From assembly GCF_003966735.1 (NCBI RefSeq), contig NZ_AP017378.1, positions 558,001-622,000 on the forward strand: a DNA stretch of 64,000 nucleotides. Reading direction: 5' to 3'. The DNA comes from Desulfovibrio ferrophilus. Its GTDB lineage: Bacteria > Desulfobacterota > Desulfovibrionia > Desulfovibrionales > Desulfovibrionaceae. Position 1 is the stretch's first letter, and each line of letters opens with the position of its first letter. Below, one piece after another: positions 8,471 through 16,554 of the stretch. A program made the position numbers and the translations under genes. The notes beneath the pieces were generated by a model. It ran no database searches. It saw only the letters and a list, made by a program, of their open reading frames with translations, and had not been told where the DNA came from.

Positions 8471-9814
8471 TTATAAGGAGAGTGGAACTCTGGCTTCCAC
8501 ACAAGCGCCCTGACCATTGGAAAGTTGGAGATGCCCATGGAGTTGATAGGTCACCAGATTGTTCATGAGCTTCAGACCGATCTCGTTATTGTAGGCTGGG
8601 TCGATCTCCGATGGGAATCCAGGGCCGTTGTCAGTGACTCGCAGGGTAAGGCCATTCCCCTGAGTTTGTTCGAGTTGGATTGTGATTGCTCCGGAGATGT
8701 CCCCTGAGGGGGCGTGCTTCAGGGCATTGGTGACAGCTTCGTTCAGAACAAGTCCCAGCGGGATGGCCGTGCCAATGGGCAGTTTGATTTCATCCAGGAG
8801 GTAAGTGAATTGGATTTCGTGGGCGTTGAACATGCTTTGCAGTTCGTTGCACAATGACTTGGCGTAGTCGTCAAAGCGTACGTTGCCCATGTCCCGACTC
8901 GTATAGAGTTGAGAATGAACCAGAGACATGCTGCGTAGCTTGGCTTGAATATCCCGAAAGGCTTCGCGAGTTTGATTACCGGTGACGTTGCGCGCTGCAA
9001 TGTCCACAAGACTGTTGACCACCTGAAGGTTGTTTTTCACCCGGTGATGCAGTTCTTGGAGCAGGATATGTTTTTCATCCAGAGCCTTGGTCATGTTTTC
9101 TTCTGCCAGTTTGCGCAGGGTGATGTCCGAGGCTGCTCCAACGACCTCGATGACATCATTGGTGGAAGAACAACGGACCGGCTTGGCAACATAATGAAGA
9201 TGGCGGAGTTGGCCGGTTTTGGTGATGATTCGGCATTCGAATTCGACGGGATTTCCTCTGATTACATGTCGGGCATGATCTTTGACCCTGGGAAGATCCT
9301 CGGGGTGCAGGAACAGGTGCCATTGCTCGGATGTCGGAATTTCATCCAGGCTATAGCCCACGATATCTTCGAAAGGTCCTTCAAGCCAACTTAGCTTGAG
9401 CAGGTCGTTTGGGTGAACTGTGGCGGTGAAGGCAAAGTCCGAAGTCATGGTCGTGACCGTGCGATAACGTTTTTCCAGTTGGGCGAGATTGGCTTCATTT
9501 TGCTCGAGTTCCGTGAGCAGAGGCAACCATTTGATGGCTCCCCAGGCAATGAGACTAAGTCCGCCAAGATAGCAGACTACTTTTTCCATGAAAGCCTGAG
9601 CCGGGGTATCACCGATTAGAACCCATCGATTAAGCTGGGGATAATTGTCCGTGATATCGAATAAGGTGCCCAGAAAGACCAGCCACATGCCAGCCATGAG
9701 CAGTTTCCAATTGGGTCTGGTTATTTCCGCACGCTGTTTATTGGCCGTTGCCAGTGTGATGCAGATCAGAAACATCAATATGGAACGAAGGATTTCGAGG
9801 AGAATGTCGGTCAT
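8471..9814 (-). CDS. Membrane PAS sensor histidine kinase (HisKA_2 type)
   Basis: 447 residues. The N-terminus carries three hydrophobic segments (about 5-25, 38-55 and 75-98), then a PAS/PAC domain (about 120-240, ending EVVGAASDITLRKLAEEN), a HisKA_2 dimerisation domain with ELHHRVKNNLQVVNSL, and an ATPase domain with NEAVTNALKHA and DNGPGFP. This is the kinase subclass often paired with PAS-linked or stand-alone regulators of the general stress type; no partner receiver is adjacent. It precedes the phospholipase C-like gene on the same strand by 103 bases. Confidence 0.9.
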   Translation of the reverse strand: MTDILLEILRSILMFLICITLATANKQRAEITRPNWKLLMAGMWLVFLGTLFDITDNYPQLNRWVLIGDTPAQAFMEKVVCYLGGLSLIAWGAIKWLPLLTELEQNEANLAQLEKRYRTVTTMTSDFAFTATVHPNDLLKLSWLEGPFEDIVGYSLDEIPTSEQWHLFLHPEDLPRVKDHARHVIRGNPVEFECRIITKTGQLRHLHYVAKPVRCSSTNDVIEVVGAASDITLRKLAEENMTKALDEKHILLQELHHRVKNNLQVVNSLVDIAARNVTGNQTREAFRDIQAKLRSMSLVHSQLYTSRDMGNVRFDDYAKSLCNELQSMFNAHEIQFTYLLDEIKLPIGTAIPLGLVLNEAVTNALKHAPSGDISGAITIQLEQTQGNGLTLRVTDNGPGFPSEIDPAYNNEIGLKLMNNLVTYQLHGHLQLSNGQGACVEARVPLSL

Positions 9815-9915
9815 GTTTGGTCGGTCCAGAAATACGGGGTGTTCTTACAATCAGGATCTGATTGATTTGTGTTGTTGCGATAGCAATGATTGCCGAATAC
9901 TGGCTCGTATCAAGA

Positions 9916-10080
9916 TCAACGGCTGATGGGAATAGCTGATACCGTGATCTCGGAACCATTGGATGCTGTGTCATAACTCAGGCTGATGGCATAGCGCTGT
10001 GGCGGTCCCGCGAGATCCAGCACAACCCGTAGGCGTTTTTCATCAGCATGCAGGAAGGTCCGGATGCGGCGAATGATGTC
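9916..10080 (-). other. Out-of-frame C-terminal part of the AMIN-like gene
   Basis: About 54 codons in a frame one off from 9978-10337, with coherent beta-strand-like sequence (RLRVVLDLAGPPQRYAISL, then SEITVSAIPISR) and a stop at 9916. It joins the upstream part if the G6 tract at 10080-10085 is read as G7 or G4. Confidence 0.7.
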
Positions 10081-10337
10081 CCCCCGCCAGTGGGCAGATA
10101 GGCTTCGTCCCAGCCGTTGATCCCTGGAAAGTCAAGGATGATCCGTGGGCGGTCGCCTCCCAGGACTTCGGATTTAGGCCAGACGAATTTGCCTCCGGGA
10201 AGCCGGATGAAGGCCATCTCCTCGCTGCCGAAAGCCACCAGACGGACGCCGTGATCTCGCTCCTGCCCCAGAGCCGGGAGAGCGGTGGTGGCGAGAAACA
10301 TGACGCAGACAAGTGTCAGCAGGAGGCGACGGAACAT
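9978..10337 (-). CDS. AMIN-like periplasmic protein, apparently frameshifted
   Basis: As read, 119 residues: signal peptide MFRRLLLTLVCVMFLATTAL (cleavage near ALG), then a mature start and a segment PRIILDFPGINGWDEAYLP like part of an AMIN domain. After the six-G tract at 10080-10085 the frame turns into unrelated sequence (GTSFAASGPSC...). Shifting frame by one at that tract gives DIIRRIRTFLHADEKRLR and RVVLDLAGPPQRYAISLS, ending at 9916, clearly the genuine C-terminus. So the gene is either a recent pseudogene, a slippage gene or a sequencing indel. ATG 10337 has GGAGAAGG upstream. It follows the sialidase-like gene by 98 bases. Confidence 0.7.
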   Translation of the reverse strand: MFRRLLLTLVCVMFLATTALPALGQERDHGVRLVAFGSEEMAFIRLPGGKFVWPKSEVLGGDRPRIILDFPGINGWDEAYLPTGGGTSFAASGPSCMLMKNAYGLCWISRDRHSAMPSA

Positions 10338-10435
10338 CGTGTTTCCTTCTCCTTGATTTTCTGGGTCCCGTTCCGTGGCCGGTGGAATGGGAGCTTTATG
10401 TCTCTCAAGCTTGCGTTGGCGGGAAGATTGGCCTT

Positions 10436-11980
10436 TTATCGTTCAAAATCAGAGCCGCCAAAGCGGGTGGCACGAACAAAGGAAGTTTTGCCCGGTTCGT
10501 ACCCCGGTGTGTCACCACCTCCGTGGTGGTAGGCACAGACAAAGGAGTTGTTTTCTGTTTCCGCCCAGCCCGAATAGCCATAATCACACCAGGCCGCTCG
10601 TGGGTCCGCGGCCAGTTCCAGCACCTGCTCTCTGACTCGGGCGTCGGGCTGGCCCAAGGCTGATTCCCAATCCCATACATACGTTTTTTGAGTGTCAGGC
10701 TCAATATTCATTTGCCGGATTTGTTGCCACTTGCTGGTTCCTTCCCCCGAGGGGTTGGCCCCTACCAGTATCATCCGTCGGCGGACGTGTGCTGCCGGTA
10801 AATTCAGCGTGGCGCGTTGTTCATCGTTGACCAATACCTCCAGGCATCCCCGGTTGTATTCCAGACGGATCGTATTGAATTGGTCGTGGGGAAGCGGGAT
10901 GGATAAATCCCGGGGAACATCTTCTGCGCCTTCGTGCTCCTCTGGTGGTAGCAAGGGGGACATGGCCGTTTCAGTAATCTGCCAGGCGATCCCCAGGCGC
11001 ATCAGCCCTCCAGCGCCTGTTGCTTTGACCCTGGCTTCAAGGGTGGCCCGGGCCTGGATAGGGTTGGTCAGTGGGTACAGCGCGTAGATGGGGCGAGAGT
11101 GGTCGGATGTTTTGAGCAACAGCCCTTCGGTGGTCAATTCTGGCTCAGGGCCATGCTGCACCGATGAGTGGACAGCAAAACCTTCCAGATCAGCTATATC
11201 TCCCAACCACGCGACCGTTCCTCCGGCAGGTCCCCGATTACGATATGTCACGAGGAGTCGCTTGTCCCGGGTCAGTCCCAAGGTGGGGCGATGCCCGATC
11301 AGCATACTCGCTTCAGGAGCACTCCATGTCCTGCCGTCGTCGCTGGAGAAGGTGAAATACATCGGCTCGAAGACCTGACTGTTTTCCCGTAATAGCGCCA
11401 GGATGCGCCCATCCGGGAGCCGGGTCATGGACGCTTCGCATAAGACGAGGTTGGGGTCACCACCGAGGGTCGCAATTTTTTCCCAGTTCGCTCCGTGGTC
11501 CTGTGAGCGGAAGACCCCTTGTGTTGCCGGTTTCTGCCCGGCGATGGGATTGTGCTCTCCCTCGTGACGATGGGCTGTGCTGAGCCAGGAACCATCGGGA
11601 AGGGCCATGACTCGGTCCGGGATGCCATAGGGCATCCCGGCATGTTTGCCCTCCGTCCAGGTCCGGCCCTGATCATGACTGCGGTAGAGCAGGCGGGCGG
11701 CATCGTCGATGAGGATCAGTTCCTTGGCTCTTGGCTGGCTGAACCGGGGACAATGGCCCTGAGTCGGATGCAGTTGCTGTGGTGGAGTCCAGCTTGCTCC
11801 ACCGTCCATGCTGCGCGAGAGCAGGAGTCGCCGCCTGTTGGGGACATGCTCGTCAGCCTCGCGGTATGCACACAGCAGTTCGCCGTCGGGCGTGCGCCAA
11901 AGATCGGGGAAACTCAGATAGTGGCCTTCGCGGCGGTCGATAATGGTGTGGCGTGCGGCATCGGAAGTGAGTGAGTGCAT
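10436..11980 (-). CDS. BNR-repeat sialidase-like (exo-alpha-sialidase fold) protein
   Basis: 514 residues from the ATG at 11980; an alternative GTG at 12061 adds 27 poorly characteristic residues. Four Asp-box (BNR) motifs are visible: SMDGGASW, SHDQGRTW, SQDHGANW and SSDDGRTW, the hallmark of the six-bladed sialidase propeller. The start of the fold is SFPDLWRTPDGELLCAYRE. Around residues 280-430 an insertion breaks the propeller, and the last blade returns at NNSFVCAYHHGGG. No signal peptide, so likely cytoplasmic. The substrate is uncertain; such proteins in non-pathogens need not cleave sialic acid. It heads a possible two-gene unit with the AMIN-like gene. Confidence 0.82.
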   Translation of the reverse strand: MHSLTSDAARHTIIDRREGHYLSFPDLWRTPDGELLCAYREADEHVPNRRRLLLSRSMDGGASWTPPQQLHPTQGHCPRFSQPRAKELILIDDAARLLYRSHDQGRTWTEGKHAGMPYGIPDRVMALPDGSWLSTAHRHEGEHNPIAGQKPATQGVFRSQDHGANWEKIATLGGDPNLVLCEASMTRLPDGRILALLRENSQVFEPMYFTFSSDDGRTWSAPEASMLIGHRPTLGLTRDKRLLVTYRNRGPAGGTVAWLGDIADLEGFAVHSSVQHGPEPELTTEGLLLKTSDHSRPIYALYPLTNPIQARATLEARVKATGAGGLMRLGIAWQITETAMSPLLPPEEHEGAEDVPRDLSIPLPHDQFNTIRLEYNRGCLEVLVNDEQRATLNLPAAHVRRRMILVGANPSGEGTSKWQQIRQMNIEPDTQKTYVWDWESALGQPDARVREQVLELAADPRAAWCDYGYSGWAETENNSFVCAYHHGGGDTPGYEPGKTSFVRATRFGGSDFER

Positions 11981-12173
11981 CTGGTCACCAGTAGGCAAGA
12001 AGTGTTGTGTGTATAGCACGGGGGGCTGTGAGCGTGGGCAGCCTGATTCGATTGCCTGCACAGAGATCTGAATGTGCCGGCAAAGGCTGCGGGCCCTACG
12101 GGAGGGCGCTTCATGTGCTTCACCTCAATGGTCATTCCGAAGAACCGATCCGGACCTGAGGCCTCGGTCTGCT

Positions 12174-13544
12174 TCAGTCGCAGATGTCGATGCGTTCCCC
12201 ATCCCGTTCGCGATAGGCCAACTGGCCGGTGGTCTCCATGACCGCGCGCCAGTAGTCGGAATTGATCTCCAGCTTGCGGCGTTTGGCCGTGACCAGAGAC
12301 AGCGGTAGATGAATGTAGTGCCCGCGCATTTTACTGACAACCATGCCCGTCTTACCGGCCATGGCTGCGTGTACCGCGTGCTGCCCCAGGAATCCGCAAT
12401 AGACCCGATCGTTGGCGTTGGCAGGGATCGAGCGGATGATATAGCTGGGATCGATGAACTTCAGGGTGAAGGGAATGCCCTGTTCCTTGAAGTATTTCTT
12501 GATTTCCTCTCTGAGGATGGAGCAGATGTCGCCGAGCATGACGTTGCCCGAGGCATCGGTCTGCCCATTGGCCTTGCAGAGGTCCTGGCCCGCACCTTCG
12601 GCAACGACGATCACGGCGTGGTGACGCTGCTGGATTCGTCTGGCCAGTGCAGGGATGATTCCCTTTGGGCCGTAGAGTTCCAGGGGGGCTTCGGGTACAA
12701 GAACGAAGTTGACCTCGCGCTGGGCCAGGGTGGTTTGGGCGGCGATGAATCCGGATTCGCGCCCCATGAGCTTGACCATGCCCACACCATTGTATGCACC
12801 GGTGGCTTCGGTGTGGGCGCATTGTACGGCCTGGGTGGCGGCGTCCACAGCAGAATCGAAGCCAAAGGACTGGAAAACGAAATTGATGTCGTTATCGATG
12901 GTCTTGGGGATACCAATGACGGAAATCTTGAGGTTGCGCGCTTCGCATTCCAGTTGCACTTTTTGGGCAGCTTTCATGGTGCCATCCCCGCCAATGCAGA
13001 AGACTACGGAGATGTTCATACGTTCCAGTGCATCCACGATCCCTTCGGGAGGCTGATGCCCACGTGATGATCCCAGGATGGTGCCACCAAAAAGATGAAT
13101 ATTGGAAACATCGTGGGGTGTCATTTCCCAGATATTATGCCCGAACTCAGGCATGAAACCTTCCAATCCGAAGCGAATACCCAGAGTTGCGGCCACATTG
13201 TAGTTGTGATGCGCTTCCATGACGATGGCCCTGATGACGTCGTTGATGCCGGGGCACAGGCCCCCACAGGTCACGATGGCACATTTTGTCTTGGAGGGAT
13301 CGAAGTACGTGTGTTCGCGAGGGCCGGCTTTTTCGAAGTACAGCCTCAGGGATTCGTCCTGATTCGGGTCGAGTTCCTCACGCACATGGATGTCTACCTT
13401 GGCGTCGTGGTCCACGAATCGGCAGTAGGGCATGGGCGAGGGAATTTTGGCCTTGCCTAGGGTCGCGATGCTTGTGTCTGGAGCCAGCGCCGTCTTTTTT
13501 TTCGAGGGGGCTCTTTTGCTTGATGTTTTCTTCTTGCCGGGCAT
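12174..13544 (-). CDS. 6-phosphofructokinase (ATP-type, long form)
   Basis: 456 residues. Motifs of the PFK family: CGGLCPGINDVIRAIV near residue 90, nucleotide-site GGDGTMKA, PKTIDNDINFVFQSFGFDSA (catalytic Asp region), and MGRESGFIAA. The Gly in GGDGT points to ATP rather than pyrophosphate as donor. Length and the N-terminal extension (Lys-rich, about 1-80) match the long group shared by plants, trypanosomes and many deltaproteobacteria. It commits fructose 6-phosphate to glycolysis in the cytoplasm. ATG 13544 has AAGGAG upstream. Transcribed alone by spacing (112-193 bases to neighbours). Confidence 0.93.
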   Translation of the reverse strand: MPGKKKTSSKRAPSKKKTALAPDTSIATLGKAKIPSPMPYCRFVDHDAKVDIHVREELDPNQDESLRLYFEKAGPREHTYFDPSKTKCAIVTCGGLCPGINDVIRAIVMEAHHNYNVAATLGIRFGLEGFMPEFGHNIWEMTPHDVSNIHLFGGTILGSSRGHQPPEGIVDALERMNISVVFCIGGDGTMKAAQKVQLECEARNLKISVIGIPKTIDNDINFVFQSFGFDSAVDAATQAVQCAHTEATGAYNGVGMVKLMGRESGFIAAQTTLAQREVNFVLVPEAPLELYGPKGIIPALARRIQQRHHAVIVVAEGAGQDLCKANGQTDASGNVMLGDICSILREEIKKYFKEQGIPFTLKFIDPSYIIRSIPANANDRVYCGFLGQHAVHAAMAGKTGMVVSKMRGHYIHLPLSLVTAKRRKLEINSDYWRAVMETTGQLAYRERDGERIDICD

Positions 13545-13720
13545 GGGGGGCTCCTTGCGCTGGCTGTGATTATTTTTTCTATTTCGTTATCTGTATCAGA
13601 AAGTGCGGCCCGGATGAACTCTGTGGAGTGAAATTGCACTTGTGTATCCCGATTCAATCGAGCCTTTCCAGCTTTGTGTACCCAAGTGCGTCTCAGGTGG
13701 CAATGATTCCCGGTGGTTGT

Positions 13721-13748
13721 AAAAAAAGGAGGACCCGAAGGCCCTCCT
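13721..13748 (-). terminator. Intrinsic terminator of cytochrome c3 gene
   Basis: On the minus strand, stem AGGAGGGCC / GGTCCTCCT closed by a TTCG tetraloop and followed by T7. It sits 25 bases past the cytochrome stop. Confidence 0.93.
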
Positions 13749-13773
13749 GAAGATTTATGACGTCGTGCGAGGC

Positions 13774-14169
13774 TTATTCCTTGATGTGGCAGCCCTTGCA
13801 CTTTGTGGGGCCATATTTTTCAGCCTTTTCCTTTTTCAGGGCCTTATGACAGCCCAAACAGCTCTGCTTGCCCGGCTTGTGGTAGGTCAGATAATAGGAC
13901 TTGTCGCCCTTCTTGACCGTGACATCATCGTGGCAACCTGCGCTCTTGCATGTCTTGATTTCAGCCTCGCCGTCCCAGGTGTGGTGGCAGGCTGTACAGT
14001 CCAGCGCGGCATGGTTGGCGTGTGGGAAGATGACAGGCGGCTTGGTTGTCTTGCTTCCTTCGGGCATCATCATCGTGATTGGATCCTTGGGTGCGTCAGC
14101 AGCCGAAAGCGGCATGACGAACATCACGCCAAGAAATATGAGGGACAGGAGTATAAGCAACCGTTTCAT
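13774..14169 (-). CDS. Tetraheme cytochrome c3
   Basis: 131 residues from the ATG at 14169, preceded by GAGGAGG; an in-frame GTG at 14184 overlaps that ribosome site and is rejected. Signal peptide MKRLLILLSLIFLGVMFVMP, cleavage near SAADA. Four heme-attachment motifs: CTACHH, CKSAGCH (a CX4CH), CLGCHK and CKGCH, with extra histidines (FPHANHAALD, YHKPGK) for bis-His ligation. This is the class III periplasmic electron carrier of Desulfovibrio, which accepts electrons from periplasmic hydrogenase or formate dehydrogenase. A weak promoter (TTGCGC-17-TATTTT, 14228-14256) lies upstream; a strong terminator follows. Confidence 0.95.
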   Translation of the reverse strand: MKRLLILLSLIFLGVMFVMPLSAADAPKDPITMMMPEGSKTTKPPVIFPHANHAALDCTACHHTWDGEAEIKTCKSAGCHDDVTVKKGDKSYYLTYHKPGKQSCLGCHKALKKEKAEKYGPTKCKGCHIKE

Positions 14170-14351
14170 CGTGAACCTCCTCACCGCATAATGCGATGCA
14201 TCGGGTTAGCCATCTGCATTTGGGACGAAAATACCAAGGATAAGACATTGGCGCAAGGCATGTTGGAAATGGAGTGTGGTTCTTTGCAAAAGCTAATTTC
14301 GTGACACGATGTTCAATTTCGTGTAATCAACGCCCATCTCAAGGAGACGCA

Positions 14352-14960
14352 ATGCATATTTCAGAAGGTGTACTTACGGCCCCGGTTCTCGGGGGCGGTG
14401 CGGTGCTGGCCGTTGCCGGGACCTGGCTGGGACTCAGGAAGCTCGACTATGATCGTTTGATGACCGTAGCTATCCTTTCGGCTGCGTTTTTTGTGGCCTC
14501 GCTGATTCATGTGCCTGTGGGCGTGGCCAGTGCGCATCTGATCATGAACGGTCTGCTCGGGGCCGTGTTGGGCTGGGCGGCGTTTCCCGCCATTCTCGTG
14601 GGATTGGCCTTGCAGGCCCTGTTGTTTCAATTCGGTGGAATCACCGTGTTGGGGGTCAATACTTTCAATATGGCTGCTCCAGCCGTGTTATGCGGGATGC
14701 TGTTCAGAGGTCTGATGGAACGAGGCGGGCGCGCCCGGACCATTGGTGGCTTTCTGTGCGGCGCCTTGTCCGTTACGCTGTCCGCCGCACTGACCGCCGG
14801 TTCCTTGGCTTTGGCCGGAGATGGTTTCCTTGCTGCGGCCGGGGCATTGTTCGCTGCGCATGTGCCGGTGATGGTCGCCGAGGGTGTTGTGGTGGCCTTT
14901 GCCGTCTCCTTCCTTGGGCGGGTGCGTCCAGAACTCCTGGCCTTCAGGACAAGTGCTTAG
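14352..14960 (+). CDS. cbiM: CbiM-type energy-coupling metal transport membrane protein
   Basis: 202 residues from the ATG at 14352 (AAGGAG ten bases upstream). The N-terminus MHISEGVL is the CbiM/NikM signature: Met1-His2 coordinate Co2+/Ni2+ in this family. Six or so hydrophobic segments follow, with the conserved GVNTFNMAAPAVL motif. It is the substrate-capture subunit of an ECF importer for cobalt or nickel. Oddly, no CbiN, CbiQ or CbiO gene is beside it; the next gene is an acyltransferase. I found no recognisable cobalamin riboswitch or NikR-type palindrome in the 180 bases upstream. Confidence 0.88.
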   Translation: MHISEGVLTAPVLGGGAVLAVAGTWLGLRKLDYDRLMTVAILSAAFFVASLIHVPVGVASAHLIMNGLLGAVLGWAAFPAILVGLALQALLFQFGGITVLGVNTFNMAAPAVLCGMLFRGLMERGGRARTIGGFLCGALSVTLSAALTAGSLALAGDGFLAAAGALFAAHVPVMVAEGVVVAFAVSFLGRVRPELLAFRTSA

Positions 14961-15063
14961 TCAATGTCAGATTGAAGGAAATAGTTCTGGCAGAACTTAC
15001 TGATCACTCCCAAAGATGTTTCCTTACGTTGTCTTTTTTTTGCGCTGCTGCTAACGCGGACGA

Positions 15064-16191
15064 ATGAAGAATACAGATGATATCCCCCGGCAAAGGCTTT
15101 CGATGCCAGACATTGCCCGATTCTATGGAATCGTCCTTGTCTATTATGGCCATATTATCGAACGCATCATGTATCTCAAGGATCCTACTGCAGCGCTGCA
15201 TTACAAATTCATTTATTCATTCCATATGCCGTTTTTCTTCCTGCTTGCCGGTTTCGTGGTTGCGCCGGCCAAGTCCACCTTGCCGGTAGGCCGTTTCCTG
15301 CGCCAGATGGCAGCGTCACGCCTCGCTCCATATGTATTTTTCAGCCTTCTTCTGGCCCTCATGAGTCTTATTTTTCCTGGCCATTATGTGGTCGTGGATC
15401 TCTCCTCTGCCAAGGGCTATGCCAAAGGCCTTATTGCCACGGCCATGGGCTTTCCTGTGTTCAATATCCCGCTGTGGTTCATGGCCTGTCTGGTGGTTGT
15501 AGAGATTATGCATCGTGCCTGGGCGCGGCTTGTGGCTGGGACTGCTGGGCTATTCGCAGTGGTTGTGGTCTGCCTGCTGGGTGGGCTCTGGCTGAATCAG
15601 AGGATCCCGTTTCTTATGGAAGGCAAGAATTTCTGGATTGTGAACGAGGCTCCGGTCATGGCCGCCTTCTATCTTGTGGGAGTGTTTCTGCGGCGGCGGG
15701 AATTCCTGCTGGGAAATGTTCCGCGTCCTGTGCTGGTCTTTGGCGTGCTGGCCTGCATCGCTGCGGTGATGTTGACTTTCGATTTGAACCAAGGACCGTT
15801 CAGGCTTTTTCAGGCAGTGGTCGTTGTTCTTGGTGCCCATGGCAACTGGCTGCTCTTTACGGTGACCGCTCTGGCCGGTTCGTTGGCGCTGCTGTATCTG
15901 GCGCGTCTCACTTTTCCAGCCCGCTGGTTGCTGTTCATGGGGCGCAACGTGCTCATTTTATTCTGTCTGAATGGCGTTTTCTACCATTATATTAATGGTC
16001 CCTTTGCCGATTGGTTCATGCGCACATTCGAGGGTGGAGCTTGGCTCGTATTCGGTGCCGGTGTTGTTTTTACAGCGCTGAGCCTTGTGGCGAGCGTGCC
16101 GTTCGTCCTGCTTTTTAACCGCTTCATTCCCCAACTGGTGGGCAAGCCCCGCCAGTCCGGCCCTCTTTTGCCAGCGCTCATTCGAGAGTGA
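15064..16191 (+). CDS. Acyltransferase 3 family membrane protein
   Basis: 375 residues with about ten hydrophobic segments. The start has the family hallmarks: DIARFYGIVLVYYGHIIER (conserved His in the first membrane helix) and FIYSFHMPFFFLLAGFVV. Such enzymes O-acetylate or otherwise acylate cell-surface sugars; the acceptor here is unknown. No strong ribosome site precedes the ATG. The stop codon runs straight into a bidirectional terminator shared with ilvN. Confidence 0.88.
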   Translation: MKNTDDIPRQRLSMPDIARFYGIVLVYYGHIIERIMYLKDPTAALHYKFIYSFHMPFFFLLAGFVVAPAKSTLPVGRFLRQMAASRLAPYVFFSLLLALMSLIFPGHYVVVDLSSAKGYAKGLIATAMGFPVFNIPLWFMACLVVVEIMHRAWARLVAGTAGLFAVVVVCLLGGLWLNQRIPFLMEGKNFWIVNEAPVMAAFYLVGVFLRRREFLLGNVPRPVLVFGVLACIAAVMLTFDLNQGPFRLFQAVVVVLGAHGNWLLFTVTALAGSLALLYLARLTFPARWLLFMGRNVLILFCLNGVFYHYINGPFADWFMRTFEGGAWLVFGAGVVFTALSLVASVPFVLLFNRFIPQLVGKPRQSGPLLPALIRE

Positions 16192-16220
16192 AAAAAGGGG
16201 AGCCTAGGCTCCCCTTTTTT
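16191..16220. terminator. Bidirectional intrinsic terminator
   Basis: Perfect palindrome: A6 then GGGGAGCC, TA centre, GGCTCCCC then T6. It terminates the acyltransferase (plus) and ilvN (minus) transcripts. Confidence 0.95.
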
Positions 16221-16245
16221 GCATGTGCAGCGCATGGCTTCGTCA

Positions 16246-16554
16246 TCAACTGGTCATGATGTCCCGTAGCTGTCCAAAGACCTGATGGTTGCCGGGATGT
16301 CGATTTACCCGGTGCACGTCCTGAAGCTTGGTGACCTGGGTCACCATCTGGTTCAGTCGATTGCTGTCTTCCACCAGCAGCCAGATGCGGCTGGTCTCCC
16401 CGCCGCCTTCCGGCAGGCAGGCAATACCTTCGACATTGTAGGCCCGGCGGGAGAACAGCCCGCAGACATGGCTCATGACCCCGGGATGGTTGTTCACATG
16501 CAGTTCCAGCACGGTTTTGGGGGATGTAGTTTTAGATGCAGGCATGTTCGGCAC
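16246..16554 (-). CDS. ilvN: Acetolactate synthase regulatory subunit
   Basis: 102 residues, close in length and sequence to enteric IlvN: an ACT domain with HVNNHPGVMSHVCGLFSRRA and the following NVEGIACLP, then RIWLLVED and RLNQMVTQVTKLQDV. It binds valine and confers feedback inhibition on the catalytic subunit. Its start overlaps the ilvB end by 23 bases, indicating coupled translation. Short form: one ACT domain and no long C-terminal domain, as in AHAS I. Confidence 0.95.
   Translation of the reverse strand: MPNMPASKTTSPKTVLELHVNNHPGVMSHVCGLFSRRAYNVEGIACLPEGGGETSRIWLLVEDSNRLNQMVTQVTKLQDVHRVNRHPGNHQVFGQLRDIMTS

Noticed and set aside
10436-11980. True secreted sialidase
   Set aside because: No signal peptide, and Asp-boxes alone do not establish sialic-acid cleavage; left as sialidase-like.
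12309-13067. 252-codon plus-strand frame inside phosphofructokinase
   Set aside because: Antisense of an intact PFK; composition only.
14170-14351. Cobalamin riboswitch or nickel-regulator site before cbiM
   Set aside because: No conserved cobalamin-box sequence or NikR-type palindrome could be found.
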